Assembly (NCBI RefSeq): GCF_051175565.1 | Contig: NZ_CP195105.1 | Coordinates: 2,852,001-2,916,000 of the forward strand | DNA length: 64,000 nt | Reading direction: 5' to 3' | From: Daejeonia sp002484105 | Lineage (GTDB): Bacteria > Bacteroidota > Bacteroidia > Flavobacteriales > Weeksellaceae | Shown: positions 44,176 to 53,700 of the stretch, piece after piece | Position numbering within the stretch: the first letter of the stretch is position 1 | Layout: each line of letters starts with the position of its first letter | Program-made: the position numbers and the translations under genes | Notes under the pieces: generated by a model | The model's input: the letters and a program-made list of their open reading frames with translations, nothing else | Databases searched by the model: none | What the model was told of the DNA's origin: nothing

Positions 44176-45222
44176 TCACACTTCGGTAAAGGCGCCATAG
44201 TATGCTGCGCCATCCGAAATGCCCGAATCATTATGTACGAGATAAATGGGAATATCTTTCAGGAGATGTTCCATCCGGTCAGAAATGGTAAAATCCTTAT
44301 AAAACTTATCTTTACTGAAATCATCAAAAACAGTTTCCGGAATTTCTCCTGTGATAATCAGAGCACCGGTCGCTTTCAGCTTAAGGACAAGATTATTGGC
44401 TTCCCTGGCCAGAAATTCGGCGTACATTTCAAGTGTCAGATTCACCAGCCGCGATTTTTTCTCTCTTCCTACTTCTCCAATTACCGTCAGGAAATCTTCA
44501 TGCTGAATCCTTTCTGCAAGCCATGCGTCTTCATGATGGCGGCCTACATCACGCAGGAAGCGGTAGATATTGTACATACCTTCTTTTGACAGCACATTTT
44601 CCCATGTCACAATTCCGTAAATTTTGGTCAGAAACTGGTAAAACTGTATTTCCAGTTCATTGCGCGGAGAAAATTCTGTATGTCCGCCTTCTGTAGCAAA
44701 GGGGCGCAGAAATTTTCCGTCCCAGAAAAGTCCCGCCTCGCCAAGGCCGTTCCCTGGAGCAAGGATGGCAACATTTCCCTTCACTTTATTGGTGGAAGTA
44801 TGCAGTATCTGAAGTTTGCTGCTGTCCAGATCGGCTAAACTGTAAGCAATTGCTTCGAGATCATTGATCAGACAGACACGTGCAATGCCAAACTGCGTGC
44901 TGATTTCCTGGGTATCCACTGTCCATGGAAGGTGAGGTGTGACACATTTTCCGTTGATGACCGGTCCGGGAACGGCTATCGACAGAATCTGGATTTCTGT
45001 GGGATTCTTTTCCAGAAAAGTCTTTACCATTTCTGCTAAAGAAGAAAAACCTAATGTGACAAAGGTACTTTCGGCACTCTTCAGAATCGTTTCATCAATG
45101 CATGAATACAATGATATGCTGCTGTTGATATTGCGCAGATCTGCAACCAGAATTTTATGGTTTATGTCTGCGTCACAGCATTTTCCGGGAGAGTATAACG
45201 GGAATGAGATTTTGGTTTCCAT
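44176..45222 (-). CDS. Glucokinase-like protein with altered phosphate-binding motif
   Basis: A 348-residue protein of the Glk (not ROK) type. The sugar-binding and catalytic Asp region LINDLEAIAYSL, APGNGLGEAGL and EGGHTEFSP match glucokinase. The first ATP-phosphate motif, normally DxGGTNxR, reads ADLRNINSSIS here and has lost both glycines. Either phosphorylation is impaired or it uses an unusual nucleotide site; a regulatory role is possible. No sugar-catabolic neighbours. Confidence 0.8.
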   Translation of the reverse strand: METKISFPLYSPGKCCDADINHKILVADLRNINSSISLYSCIDETILKSAESTFVTLGFSSLAEMVKTFLEKNPTEIQILSIAVPGPVINGKCVTPHLPWTVDTQEISTQFGIARVCLINDLEAIAYSLADLDSSKLQILHTSTNKVKGNVAILAPGNGLGEAGLFWDGKFLRPFATEGGHTEFSPRNELEIQFYQFLTKIYGIVTWENVLSKEGMYNIYRFLRDVGRHHEDAWLAERIQHEDFLTVIGEVGREKKSRLVNLTLEMYAEFLAREANNLVLKLKATGALIITGEIPETVFDDFSKDKFYKDFTISDRMEHLLKDIPIYLVHNDSGISDGAAYYGAFTEV

Positions 45223-45271
45223 ATTTTTGATGTTTACTTTCTAAAGATAATAAAACTTTGTCTCCTGTTAA

Positions 45272-45302
45272 CAAAAAACCTTTCTGACATAGATCAGAAA
45301 GG
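45272..45302 (-). terminator. Terminator after the truncated OMP gene
   Basis: Stem CCTTTCTGA/TCAGAAAGG with a 6-nt loop, then T6 on the minus strand. Confidence 0.82.
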
Positions 45303-45339
45303 CTCATTCAAAAAAAACTATTTAACTATTTACTGAGTT

Positions 45340-45840
45340 TTATTTACCAAGCGGAATATTATAAGATACTCCTACGCCCAGGCTTCCGGCATTGTACTTC
45401 TGATCTCCGATTTTGCCGTCGTCACCTGTAAATACTTTCTGGTACTGGATGGCGAAATTCCAGTCTCTGTTGTGATATCCTATTTCTGGTTTCAGGTAGA
45501 AACCACCGTCAGGTCTTTCTACAGACTTGTTTTCTGCAACTTTTTCATCACCTGTAATGAAACCGTATCCCAGATCAGCACCCAGATAAAATCCGGATTG
45601 TTTTGGATAAACCCTTATCAGAGCGGCAACCGGCACTACGCCAAAATCATTGTTTTTGTTACCGTTGTTGTCTTTTGCAAAATAATGGGTATATCCTGTT
45701 GCGATACCCAAACCGAAACCTGGAGTCACAAGATTCTGATAAGCGACATCAATACCCGCAGCAGCAGATGCATTTTCGGTTGGTACAGAAACCCCTGCGT
45801 TTGCTCCAGTTCCTGACGCGCCTTCTGTGAATAGCTGACA
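45340..45840 (-). pseudogene. Outer-membrane beta-barrel protein, 5'-truncated
   Basis: From about 45840 an open frame reads EGASGTGANAGVSVPTENAS and then GIDVAYQNLVTPGFGLGIATG down to the stop at 45340, ending VGVSYNIPLGK. Alternating hydrophobic strands and a terminal aromatic/Leu strand fit a small porin-like OMP. There is no ATG or signal peptide: upstream it runs straight into the fhs coding region in another frame. An internal GTG/ATG could start a shorter product, but it would not be exported. It is the right half of a deletion junction. Confidence 0.7.
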
Positions 45841-47225
45841 CCCTCTGCTCCGTATATTTCGCGGGCTACAGCTTCAATCTTGTGCTCTACTGAATCTTCA
45901 ACAGCGTACAGCGGTCTGAAACTGTTTCCGCAATGTTCTGTGCAGCGCACCACTTCTTCTGCAAGCTCTGTCATGCCGGCACCGCCCTGGGTAAATTCGT
46001 CTGCAAGAACAGCTTTTACATCCATCCCGGCACAGGCTTTTTTAATAAAATCGATTTCATCGTCAGCATCACTGGCAAAATGGTTGATGGCAACAATAGG
46101 TTTTAATCCTAACTTAAAGGCATTTTCAATATGCTTCTGCAGGTTTTCAAAACCTTTTTTAACGAAATCCAGTCCCGGATGTTCATATACGCCTTTTCCG
46201 GCTCCGCCATGATACCGCAAGGCACGCACGGTTGCCACAATCACATAGGCATCTGGTTTCATTTTCCCGTAATGGCATTTGATATGGAGAAATTTTTCTG
46301 CTCCGAGATCTGCACCAAAACCGGCTTCCGTAACCACATAATCGGCCAGAGAAAGCCCCATTTTGGTAGCGATGATGGTATTGGTACCCTGTGCAATATT
46401 GGCAAAAGGCCCTCCGTGAAGAATTGCCGGATGGTTTTCCAGTGTCTGTACAAGATTTGGTTGTATGGCATCTTTCAGAAGAATTGCCATAGTAGATTCT
46501 GCCTTCAGATCGCGTGCAAAAACCGGTTTTTTATCAAAAGTATAGCCCACAAAAATATTGCCGAGCCGGTTTTTAAGATCCTGAAAGTCTTTGCTGAGAC
46601 ATAAAATTGCCATCACCTCGGATGCAGGGGTAATATTGAATCCGTCTTCTCGCACGATACCGTTTTCGGAGCCTCCGAGGCCTACAATGATGTGCCGCAG
46701 CGAGCGGTCATTCATATCCATCACGCGTTTCCAGACAATGGTTCTGGGATCAATGTTAAGGGAATGTTTTTTATTTTGAAGATTATTGTCAATCAGTGCA
46801 GAAAGCAGATTATTGGCCTTTTCAATAGCCGCAAAATCACCGGTAAAATGCAGGTTGATGTCCACCATCGGAATCACCTGGGCATATCCCCCTCCGGCAG
46901 CTCCTCCTTTAATTCCGAAAACAGGTCCCAGACTGGGCTCGCGCAGAACGGCTATAGCCTTCTTTCCGATACGGTTCAGTCCGTCATTAAGCCCGACAGA
47001 GACGGTGGTTTTTCCTTCTCCGGCCGGTGTAGGATTGATGGCCGTCACCAGAATCAGTCTGGCTTTGGAAGCTTTTTCTTCGTCAATATATTTCAGGGGA
47101 ATTTTGGCTTTATATTTTCCGTAATATTCCAGGTCGTCACTGTTAATGTTCAGTTTGCCTGCTATTTCCCGGATATGTTTGATGTCGGCCTGCAGGGCGA
47201 TTTCGAGATCAGAAGGAAAATCCAT
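45726..47225 (-). pseudogene. fhs: Formate--tetrahydrofolate ligase, C-terminally truncated
   Basis: A 499-codon ORF of which about the first 485 residues are Fhs, the enzyme making 10-formyl-THF from formate, ATP and THF. P-loop TPAGEGKTTVSVGLNDG and the catalytic stretches (VTEAGFGADLGAEKF, VAINHFASD) are intact. After GVSYSQKARQELE the sequence leaves the family and ends in an unrelated tail (PKMHLLLRVLMSLIRIL). The normal enzyme is about 555 residues, so roughly 70 C-terminal residues, including part of the folate site, are gone. The tail is read from the OMP gene in a different frame. Confidence 0.82.
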
Positions 47226-47399
47226 AGGTTTCTGTAGTTGTCAGGTTGCTCCCAAATATAAGCTTTTGCCGGCGATGCAGAAAAAATAAATCTTTGAAAT
47301 TTATCACACAAAGTATGCAGAATTTTGCGTATATTAAATGTTTCCGCAGGAAACACTTCTTACGGGCACGCCGATATTCCTTTTTCGGCAATAAACAAC

Positions 47400-47407
47400 T
47401 ACCTTTG
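47400..47407 (+). promoter_or_regulatory. Promoter -7 element of the DUF2461 gene
   Basis: TACCTTTG (TAnnTTTG), 17 nt before the ATG at 47424. Confidence 0.6.
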
Positions 47408-47423
47408 GACAAATTTTCAGACC

Positions 47424-48077
47424 ATGGAATCTGCAACCCTGGAATTTCTCAGACGGCTTCGGCTGAACAACAACCGAGAATGGTTCAACACCCATAAAAA
47501 CCTTTATACGGCAGCACGCGAAGATGTCATCCGGTTGATAGAATCGGTGACGGAAGCCTGCGCAACTTTCGATCCGGAAATAGCCAAAACGGATGCCCGT
47601 AAATCCCTCTTCCGCATCTATCGTGACATTCGTTTTTCGCCAAACAAGGATCCCTACAAAACCAATTTCGGAGCGAGCCTGGGAACAGGAAAAGGCAGCC
47701 AGACGGCAGGATATTATCTGCATATTGAACCGGGAAAATCATTCGCCGGAGGTGGGCTTTACATGCCGGAAACGGCTGCCCTGAAAAAGGTAAGGCAGGA
47801 AATATCCGTTTTCGGAAAAGATTTTCTCAGCATTATTCATAACGCAAATTTTCGTCAATATTTTGACGGCCTGGACGAAGAAAACAGTCTGAAAAGAATC
47901 CCACAGGGATTTGAAAAAGAAGATCCGATGGGAGAATATCTTAAACTTAAGAGTTTTGTCGTTTTTCACAGGCTGCCGGACGAAGAAATCACCGCTGACG
48001 ATGCTCCTGAAAATATTGCACGGATATTTCGGGCATTGCAGCCACTCAACACCTTTATCAATACAGCTTTAACCTAA
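47424..48077 (+). CDS. DUF2461 (TIGR02453) family protein
   Basis: A 217-residue cytosolic protein. Family marks are LNNNREWFNTHKNLY near the N-terminus, FRIYRDIRFSPNKDPYKTNFGA, and GYYLHIEPGKSFAGGGLYMP. The function of the family is unknown. The ATG at 47424 was chosen since the promoter lies at 47400-47407; the longer reading would begin upstream of it. The next gene starts 4 nt after the stop and is cotranscribed. Confidence 0.85.
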   Translation: MESATLEFLRRLRLNNNREWFNTHKNLYTAAREDVIRLIESVTEACATFDPEIAKTDARKSLFRIYRDIRFSPNKDPYKTNFGASLGTGKGSQTAGYYLHIEPGKSFAGGGLYMPETAALKKVRQEISVFGKDFLSIIHNANFRQYFDGLDEENSLKRIPQGFEKEDPMGEYLKLKSFVVFHRLPDEEITADDAPENIARIFRALQPLNTFINTALT

Positions 48078-48081
48078 ATCT

Positions 48082-48639
48082 ATGTACAGAATTATCAATC
48101 AGAAATCAGGCAACCGAAAAATAGTGGACAAAACCCTCGGAATCCTTGCCGCCATCTTTGCCGCTGTCTTTGTACTGATGCTGCTGGCAACAGCATTTAT
48201 TCCTTCGCTTTACCGTTTCAAAGAAACGCTGAACCAATCGGTTTTTGTGGTTTTTGCAATAGAAATGGGCATTATTGTCATGGCAGTGCTTCGCTATATT
48301 TTTTTTCGGGAAGAGGCAACGGTATTAACGGGTGGAAATCTGGAATTGTCGGAAAACCAAATTACGGCCAACGGGCAGGACTTCTCTGTCTCCGACCTCA
48401 GAAAAATCCGTTTTATCGGAAATGATATTAGAGGAGACTTCCGTGGTTTTGTAACGAAAGGAACAGACAACACGCTGATGATTACCCTGAACGACGGAAC
48501 GGAAAAATCATGGAAATTTGAACAGACTGAAAAACATCAGTTGAAAAACGAAAAAAAAATACTGAAGAAATACTGCGATGCCGGACTGCTTTCGGAAAGT
48601 AATTATGAGAATATTCTGAACAATACCAATTATTATTAG
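48082..48639 (+). CDS. Two-helix membrane protein with PH-like C-terminal domain
   Basis: A 185-residue protein with two N-terminal membrane helices (about 17-41 and 53-72). The soluble part is beta-rich and PH-like (about 80-150, LELSENQITANGQDFSVSD), then a helical end. No catalytic motif. It shares a transcript with the DUF2461 gene. Function unknown. Confidence 0.72.
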   Translation: MYRIINQKSGNRKIVDKTLGILAAIFAAVFVLMLLATAFIPSLYRFKETLNQSVFVVFAIEMGIIVMAVLRYIFFREEATVLTGGNLELSENQITANGQDFSVSDLRKIRFIGNDIRGDFRGFVTKGTDNTLMITLNDGTEKSWKFEQTEKHQLKNEKKILKKYCDAGLLSESNYENILNNTNYY

Positions 48640-48650
48640 GCTTTTATTCC

Positions 48651-48678
48651 AAAAAAAAACCGCACAAGCGGGACTTTT
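48651..48678 (-). terminator. Ancestral terminator of the TlpA-like gene, now at the far side of the island
   Basis: The minus strand reads CCGC-TTGT-GCGG followed by nine T. It abuts the left 69-bp repeat, which is a copy of the TlpA-like gene end, so it was probably that gene's own terminator before the island was inserted. Confidence 0.6.
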
Positions 48679-48747
48679 TCAAGATTTTTTCAGAAGACTA
48701 TCGATGGTTTTCTGGATAGCGGGATCGTCGGGCGTGATGGCGTAGTA
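48679..48747 (-). repeat. 69-bp direct repeat, left copy
   Basis: Identical at all 69 positions to 54286-54354. On the minus strand it encodes the last 22 codons and TGA stop of the TlpA-like protein (YYAITPDDPAIQKTIDSLLK and end). It ends 5 bp from the AraC-type gene stop. Confidence 0.95.
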
Positions 48748-48752
48748 CCGGG

Positions 48753-50252
48753 CTATTTTTCTATTTCTTTCTTTAGCAGTGTTATATATGCAGAAGGTGT
48801 GAGCCCGGTAATGGATGAGAAAGTTTTGGTAAATGCTGCGGCGGAAGAAAATCCTGAAACGTCCGCGAGATAGCTAATTTTAAATTTCAGAAAATCTGGA
48901 TTTTCCTCAAGTTGATTTGTTACAAATGTAATCCTGAGCTGATTGATATAGTTGTTGAAATTTTCAGCTTTGTGTTTCTTGATTACTTCCGAAAGATATC
49001 TGACATTGCTATTAGTAAATGTTGACAGTTTTGTCATATTGTATCCTTTTTCCAAAAAGAACTGTGTCCGCTCGAATTCATTTAACTTTTTTAAGATATG
49101 GCATTCTGCTTTGTCACTGACGAGGTTAGAAGACACCGGAGCCCGATTGGAAACTCGGTCTTTTGCCAGCTTATAATCTGCAAAGCGGGCTTGTTCCAGC
49201 CTGCATTTTTCCTGCTGGAAAACAAACAGGTACAGTAGAAACATTAAAAGAATACTTCCGCCAATAATCAGATACTGGCTAAAAACCGACAGTTGTTTTT
49301 TATTGCTGTATTCCGATTCATAGAGTTCCGATGCCATGCTCAATCTTCTGCTACTAAATTCATCTTTCAGTTTTTTGGTTTTATCTGCGTATTCAACCGA
49401 AAGGTCATAGTTGCCAAGACCTTTGTTGGCATCCTCCAATATTTCGTAGAGTGGCACCAATCCAAGGTTGTTGTTTTTTAGTTTAAGTGCATTGTTTGCA
49501 TATTTGATGGCATTCTGATAATCTTTCTTGCCCATATAGTAAACTGCGTACGTATAGTACAACAGATCTTTGTCGCCGTCACAGTATTGAGTGGATAGAT
49601 TTATATAATGCAAAGCATTGTCGAAATTGCCATCATCAATATACACCAAGGCTGTATTCAGAAAAATTTTGTGCAACTGGTCATTTTTCCCCTGCCAAGA
49701 CGGGACCTTTTCAAAACAAGTTCTTGCTCTTCCAAGATAGTAGAGTTTCTCTTTTGTATTTAAAGACTTGTCAATATGGCGAATATTAAAAAGAACACCC
49801 AAAACAAAATTTGCAAATTCATCGCTTTCTTTATGGTCTTCCATCTTATGAATTGCCTCTTCAATCTGTTCTGTTCCGGATTTTTTCATTCCCATTTCCA
49901 TCATCTGGAATCCCCAAAAACCCGAATTCATGCACCATCCGGAAACAGCGTCCGCTTTTTTACCATAAAACATACCTCTTATATAACATTTTCTTGCACT
50001 TTCGTTATCTGTAAGCAAATAGTAGGAAAAGCCTTCTGCACAGTAAAGCATCGATATCAGATTGTTGTCTCCTTTTTTTTCAGCTTCTGGGAAAATGCTG
50101 TTGATTTTTGAAATCGACGCATACGAATCAGTAGACATATTTCTGTAAATCCCAAAAAAATCTTTCCATAAAGTTCTATCTTGAATATTATTGCTCTTGT
50201 CACAGGAAAGCAGCAGGAGAACAATCAATAAGAAACTTAGGTTAATTTTCAT
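48753..50252 (-). CDS. TPR-containing membrane-bound AraC-type regulator
   Basis: A 499-residue regulator. The N-terminus is lipoprotein- or signal-like (FLLIVLLLLSC). Tetratricopeptide repeats span about 60-320, a membrane helix lies near 325-345 (IGGSILLMFLLYLFVF), and the C-terminal AraC HTH (about 400-499) has the usual ISYLADVSGFSSAAAFTKTF. The TPR part should face the periplasm and the HTH the cytosol, so it may pass an envelope signal to DNA. The ATG at 50252 was chosen because a -7 element lies at 50271-50278. It is divergent from the two secreted-protein genes and may control them. Confidence 0.85.
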   Translation of the reverse strand: MKINLSFLLIVLLLLSCDKSNNIQDRTLWKDFFGIYRNMSTDSYASISKINSIFPEAEKKGDNNLISMLYCAEGFSYYLLTDNESARKCYIRGMFYGKKADAVSGWCMNSGFWGFQMMEMGMKKSGTEQIEEAIHKMEDHKESDEFANFVLGVLFNIRHIDKSLNTKEKLYYLGRARTCFEKVPSWQGKNDQLHKIFLNTALVYIDDGNFDNALHYINLSTQYCDGDKDLLYYTYAVYYMGKKDYQNAIKYANNALKLKNNNLGLVPLYEILEDANKGLGNYDLSVEYADKTKKLKDEFSSRRLSMASELYESEYSNKKQLSVFSQYLIIGGSILLMFLLYLFVFQQEKCRLEQARFADYKLAKDRVSNRAPVSSNLVSDKAECHILKKLNEFERTQFFLEKGYNMTKLSTFTNSNVRYLSEVIKKHKAENFNNYINQLRITFVTNQLEENPDFLKFKISYLADVSGFSSAAAFTKTFSSITGLTPSAYITLLKKEIEK

Positions 50253-50270
50253 TAGATCAATATTTATTTT

Positions 50271-50278
50271 CAAATTTA
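50271..50278 (-). promoter_or_regulatory. Promoter -7 element of the AraC-type regulator
   Basis: The minus strand reads TAAATTTG (TAnnTTTG), 18 nt before the ATG. Confidence 0.5.
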
Positions 50279-50472
50279 AACAAAGCCATATCTGGAAACA
50301 ATCTGATGAATTATTTTATTTAAATAATATTTGACTATCAGATGTTTATATTAACTTTTATCATTACGAAATTCCGAAATTAACAATTAATTTTCCGAAT
50401 TCCATAATTATATACTTTTTATACTATAGTGCTTCTCATGATATTTGGCAAATATTCTAAGATGTTTTTCTA

Positions 50473-51042
50473 ATGCCGAGAACTTTATTCTCTTTGAAAA
50501 AGATGGCTATTCTATGTCTGACCATATTTATTGTCTATGGACAGGCACAATTGTTTGATCCCGGCACAGCAGTTACACTTACTGGAGACGCTACTATATT
50601 TATTGGAAGTACTGAGAAAAAGTCAGCATCACCAAAGGGAAATATATATATTGCTGACGGTTCCCTGATTTCTGGAAAAGAAAATATTCAGCATGCAAAT
50701 ATAGTCAGTACATCAACACTGTATAGAAAAAACAAACGAAAATATACCTTAAAGAGGAAAGTAACTGTAGAAGTTAAAAAGAAAAATTTGACTCATACTG
50801 CAGCATTTTATACGGTTGTGCAGAGAAGCCGTGATTATTTTTCATCTTCTGACAAAGAAAATGCAAAAGCAGTATCCAATAATTATAGGCATAACAGGTT
50901 TTCACTTTTAATAGCTTTACTGGTATTCATGATTCCTGTCAGTGTTTCTGTTACATATTGTCTACATAAAGGAATCGATTATCGAGAAAAATATTTACTC
51001 TGTTCATATAGCATCCGGCCACCTCCAGTTTGCATGATATAG
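50473..51042 (+). CDS. Hypothetical exported/membrane protein
   Basis: A 189-residue protein with a signal peptide (MAILCLTIFIVYGQAQ) and a second hydrophobic helix (about 145-165, SLLIALLVFMIPVSVSV), with a basic middle (KNKRKYTLKRKVTVEVKKK). The early part GDATIFIGS resembles short beta-helical adhesin pieces, but no domain is recognised. It is upstream of, and in line with, the surface protein at 51109 and divergent from the AraC-type regulator, so the three may form a unit. Confidence 0.65.
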   Translation: MPRTLFSLKKMAILCLTIFIVYGQAQLFDPGTAVTLTGDATIFIGSTEKKSASPKGNIYIADGSLISGKENIQHANIVSTSTLYRKNKRKYTLKRKVTVEVKKKNLTHTAAFYTVVQRSRDYFSSSDKENAKAVSNNYRHNRFSLLIALLVFMIPVSVSVTYCLHKGIDYREKYLLCSYSIRPPPVCMI

Positions 51043-51108
51043 TATAGTTATGTTATTTCAGCAATTTTACAATTTATAATTTATTAATTTTCTTTAAAAC
51101 TTCATAAA

Positions 51109-52440
51109 ATGAAAAAACACAAATTACTTAGTGCAACACTGCTTTTGGCCGGAATTTTAACTTATGCACAGGAAGGCCGCGTAGGTGTCAATACTTCTTC
51201 TCCCGCAGCTACTCTGGACGTTGTAGCCTCACCCGACAATGCAAACAGAACGGACGGTTTTATCGCACCACGCATCAGCAAAACAAAATTGCAAGCGAAA
51301 GATGGTAAATACGGTGCAGACCAAAATGCTGCCATTGTATATGTAGACGATATTTCCGGCTCTGCAACCTCTGACAAGGTAAGTCAAATTGATGCTATCG
51401 GATATTATTATTTTGACAAAACTGTAGGAACAGATGGTGGTCAATGGGTAAAAATGAAAGGTAATGGAGGCACAGGAACTGCCATTGAGCCTTGGTATAA
51501 CGAAGGTACAACCACGCAAGCCTCATCCAATACCAATAATATCTATCAAACAGCTAAAGTCGGTATCGGAAACTTTAGCAGTGCAAGCAGTATAAAATCA
51601 GACTTGCAGGTTTCTAACGTTGCAAATGACAAAACCGATACAGGAAATACATCAGGCGGGATAGAAATAGGACAACTTGGATTAGGAGGATTTGGTCGTA
51701 AAACACCAAGTGCTTATCTGAAAGCCGTTACTACAAGCGGACAACGTTACAATGACCAGGCAAATCTTGAATTTGGTACTTCAAACGGAGGTGGTGGAAA
51801 TGCTTCCACCAAAATGATCTTAACAAATACAGGAAATGTTGGGATTAATACCCTGACTCCAACTACTAAATTACATATAGACAATGGATCTACAAACGGA
51901 GCCATACGTATTGTAGATGGCACTCAAGGGGTAAATAAAGTTTTGACATCCGATGCAAACGGTGTAGGAACTTGGGTTTCTCTGCAAAACCAGTTTACAA
52001 TGGCGCGGTATATTATTCGTAATGTAAATGCGGACTGGTTGAATAATTTTGATACAAAGGTAAGTAGTGCCAATTTTGCAATGCAAATTACCAATGCAGT
52101 ATTCATTATCCCAAATTCAGATGGTAGCAATGATCCAGACGGTACTTTGAGAATGCATACACCGAGTTCAGGTAATGCCGGTACAGGAAGAACTTATTTT
52201 GCGGCACAATATTCTTATGCTACAACACAAGGTGGAACTTGGAGACTAATAGCAGATTTCAGAAATTCGGGTACAGAAAAAAGAAATGCATCAGATACCG
52301 CTGAACCAAATGGAACATGGATTTTTGATGTGCTCATTATAGATAAACGTTTTGTATCTGATAAAGGTGTTCAAGAATTTAATTTAAACGGATCTTCTAC
52401 GGGTACTGCTACAACTGCTGTAGTTACAAGAAATGACTAA
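51109..52440 (+). CDS. Secreted surface/tail-fibre-like protein
   Basis: A 443-residue protein with a signal peptide ending near GILTYAQ (residue 21). It has two copies of a tail-fibre-like motif: VGVNTSSPAATLDV near the mature start and VGINTLTPTTKLHID near residue 247. The intervening region is Gly/Ser/Asn/Thr-rich. Bacteroidota encode many secreted proteins of this style; no enzymatic motif and no type IX C-terminal sorting domain is seen. A strong terminator follows. Function unknown, perhaps surface attachment. Confidence 0.75.
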   Translation: MKKHKLLSATLLLAGILTYAQEGRVGVNTSSPAATLDVVASPDNANRTDGFIAPRISKTKLQAKDGKYGADQNAAIVYVDDISGSATSDKVSQIDAIGYYYFDKTVGTDGGQWVKMKGNGGTGTAIEPWYNEGTTTQASSNTNNIYQTAKVGIGNFSSASSIKSDLQVSNVANDKTDTGNTSGGIEIGQLGLGGFGRKTPSAYLKAVTTSGQRYNDQANLEFGTSNGGGGNASTKMILTNTGNVGINTLTPTTKLHIDNGSTNGAIRIVDGTQGVNKVLTSDANGVGTWVSLQNQFTMARYIIRNVNADWLNNFDTKVSSANFAMQITNAVFIIPNSDGSNDPDGTLRMHTPSSGNAGTGRTYFAAQYSYATTQGGTWRLIADFRNSGTEKRNASDTAEPNGTWIFDVLIIDKRFVSDKGVQEFNLNGSSTGTATTAVVTRND

Positions 52441-52458
52441 TATAGAATTAATCAAAGC

Positions 52459-52490
52459 AAACTAGGCTTTTCTGTGGAGCCTAGTTTGTA
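52459..52490 (+). terminator. Terminator after the surface protein gene
   Basis: Perfect 9-bp stem AAACTAGGC/GCCTAGTTT with an 11-nt loop, 19 nt past the stop. Confidence 0.8.
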
Positions 52491-52705
52491 TTGATCAAAC
52501 ATAACATATATGATTTACCCTATTTGTAAGTGGCTTTACTTATTCACACTCAATGTAAATTGACGCAACCCGATAATGTTTAAAAGTAACAACAAGTAAT
52601 TATTATAGCGCCTTTTCGAACTTAAAAACGTCATTTTTAATAGAAAAAACCTACAGACTTAATGTTAAACGGACAATCATGGAAAAAAGAATTAAGAAAT
52701 ATTAA

Positions 52706-53176
52706 ATGAACCTCAAGAACATCCATATAGGACAAATGATTGAAAAAAGGGTTGCAGAATATGGGATTGGAACTGCCGGTTCTCCGACACAGCAGATATC
52801 CCGCATCTGTAATTCTATGAAATGTACTGAAAAAGATCTGAAAGCCATCTTTGCCTCGAAAGACCTTCCTACTGGACAGCTTCTGAAATGGAGCAAACTG
52901 CTGGAGTACGATTTTTTTCGCATCTACAGTCAGCATTTGATCTTGTATGCACCCGTATCAGCGAAAACTCACAACGTCGGAAACGAAACGAGAAACAAGA
53001 AAAGCGTATTGCCGAAATTCCGCAAAAATCTTTACACAAAAGAAATCATTGATTTTATTCTTGAAGAAATTGATACGGGAAGCAAGAGTAAAAAGCAGAT
53101 AATAGAAGAATACGGAATTCCTAAAACTACATTATACAAATGGATCGCCAAATACAGAAACTCCAAAACCATCTGA
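52706..53176 (+). CDS. Small HTH protein (transposase orfA-like)
   Basis: A 156-residue protein. An N-terminal segment (MNLKNIHIGQMIEKRVAEYG to about residue 75, SKLLEYDFFRIYSQHLILY) is of a kind I associate with variable loci of Chryseobacterium. The C-terminal HTH (about 115-156) reads KSKKQIIEEYGIPKTTLYKW, like the first ORF of IS3-type elements. No DDE partner ORF follows, so it may be a remnant or a domesticated DNA-binding protein. Confidence 0.75.
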   Translation: MNLKNIHIGQMIEKRVAEYGIGTAGSPTQQISRICNSMKCTEKDLKAIFASKDLPTGQLLKWSKLLEYDFFRIYSQHLILYAPVSAKTHNVGNETRNKKSVLPKFRKNLYTKEIIDFILEEIDTGSKSKKQIIEEYGIPKTTLYKWIAKYRNSKTI

Positions 53177-53184
53177 CCAAGTAC

Positions 53185-53478
53185 ATGGGCAAAAGCAAAA
53201 CCCAGATGGAAAAAATATGGGGCACACCCATATCCGTTATTGATGGCAATATATGGATCTATCATATCTCGCATCACTTGCTTGCAGAAGATAAAATTTT
53301 TGTAGCTTTTTCCGGTGAAAATGTTTCTGATATCTACATCACAGAATACTTTATGAAGATCCCGATCAACAATATTTTTTACTACAGCAGGCCAGAACCA
53401 CACTTTATCATTAATTCCATAATTTGGAAAAGAAACTATAAAGCAAAAAGTGAATTTGTCTTCAGTAATATCAATTGA
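53185..53478 (+). CDS. Hypothetical protein
   Basis: A 97-residue protein starting MGKSKTQMEKIWGTPISV, 9 nt after the HTH gene stop. The pattern (short helix, then G-P, then W-Y strand WIYHISHH) resembles small BamE/SmpA-fold proteins, but there is no signal peptide and I do not assign it. The start at 53185 was preferred to an in-frame ATG at 53140 that overlaps the HTH gene. Confidence 0.5.
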   Translation: MGKSKTQMEKIWGTPISVIDGNIWIYHISHHLLAEDKIFVAFSGENVSDIYITEYFMKIPINNIFYYSRPEPHFIINSIIWKRNYKAKSEFVFSNIN

Positions 53479-53683
53479 AAAAATTCTAACAGACGAATGT
53501 GCCGAAGAAATCATCGGCAAGCATATTGACCAGTTGCTGCCACGAATAAAGTTGCCATTGGTATCAGCTAAAGATTCAGAATATGTATTCTTTGTCGGGA
53601 AATATTTTTTCGGATTATTCGAAAAACGCCTGTACCTGTTTTTGGACAATAGGAGAATTGTAACAGATTATTATGTTGGTTAA
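53450..53683 (+). CDS. Hypothetical protein, start uncertain
   Basis: A 77-codon frame beginning with GTG and overlapping the preceding ORF by 29 nt. The product ends FEKRLYLFLDNRRIVTDYYVG. It has no recognised domain and no better start, so it may be the frame-shifted tail of a longer gene. Weakly supported. Confidence 0.35.
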   Translation: MNLSSVISIEKILTDECAEEIIGKHIDQLLPRIKLPLVSAKDSEYVFFVGKYFFGLFEKRLYLFLDNRRIVTDYYVG

Positions 53684-53700
53684 GGTTTTATTTATGTCTT

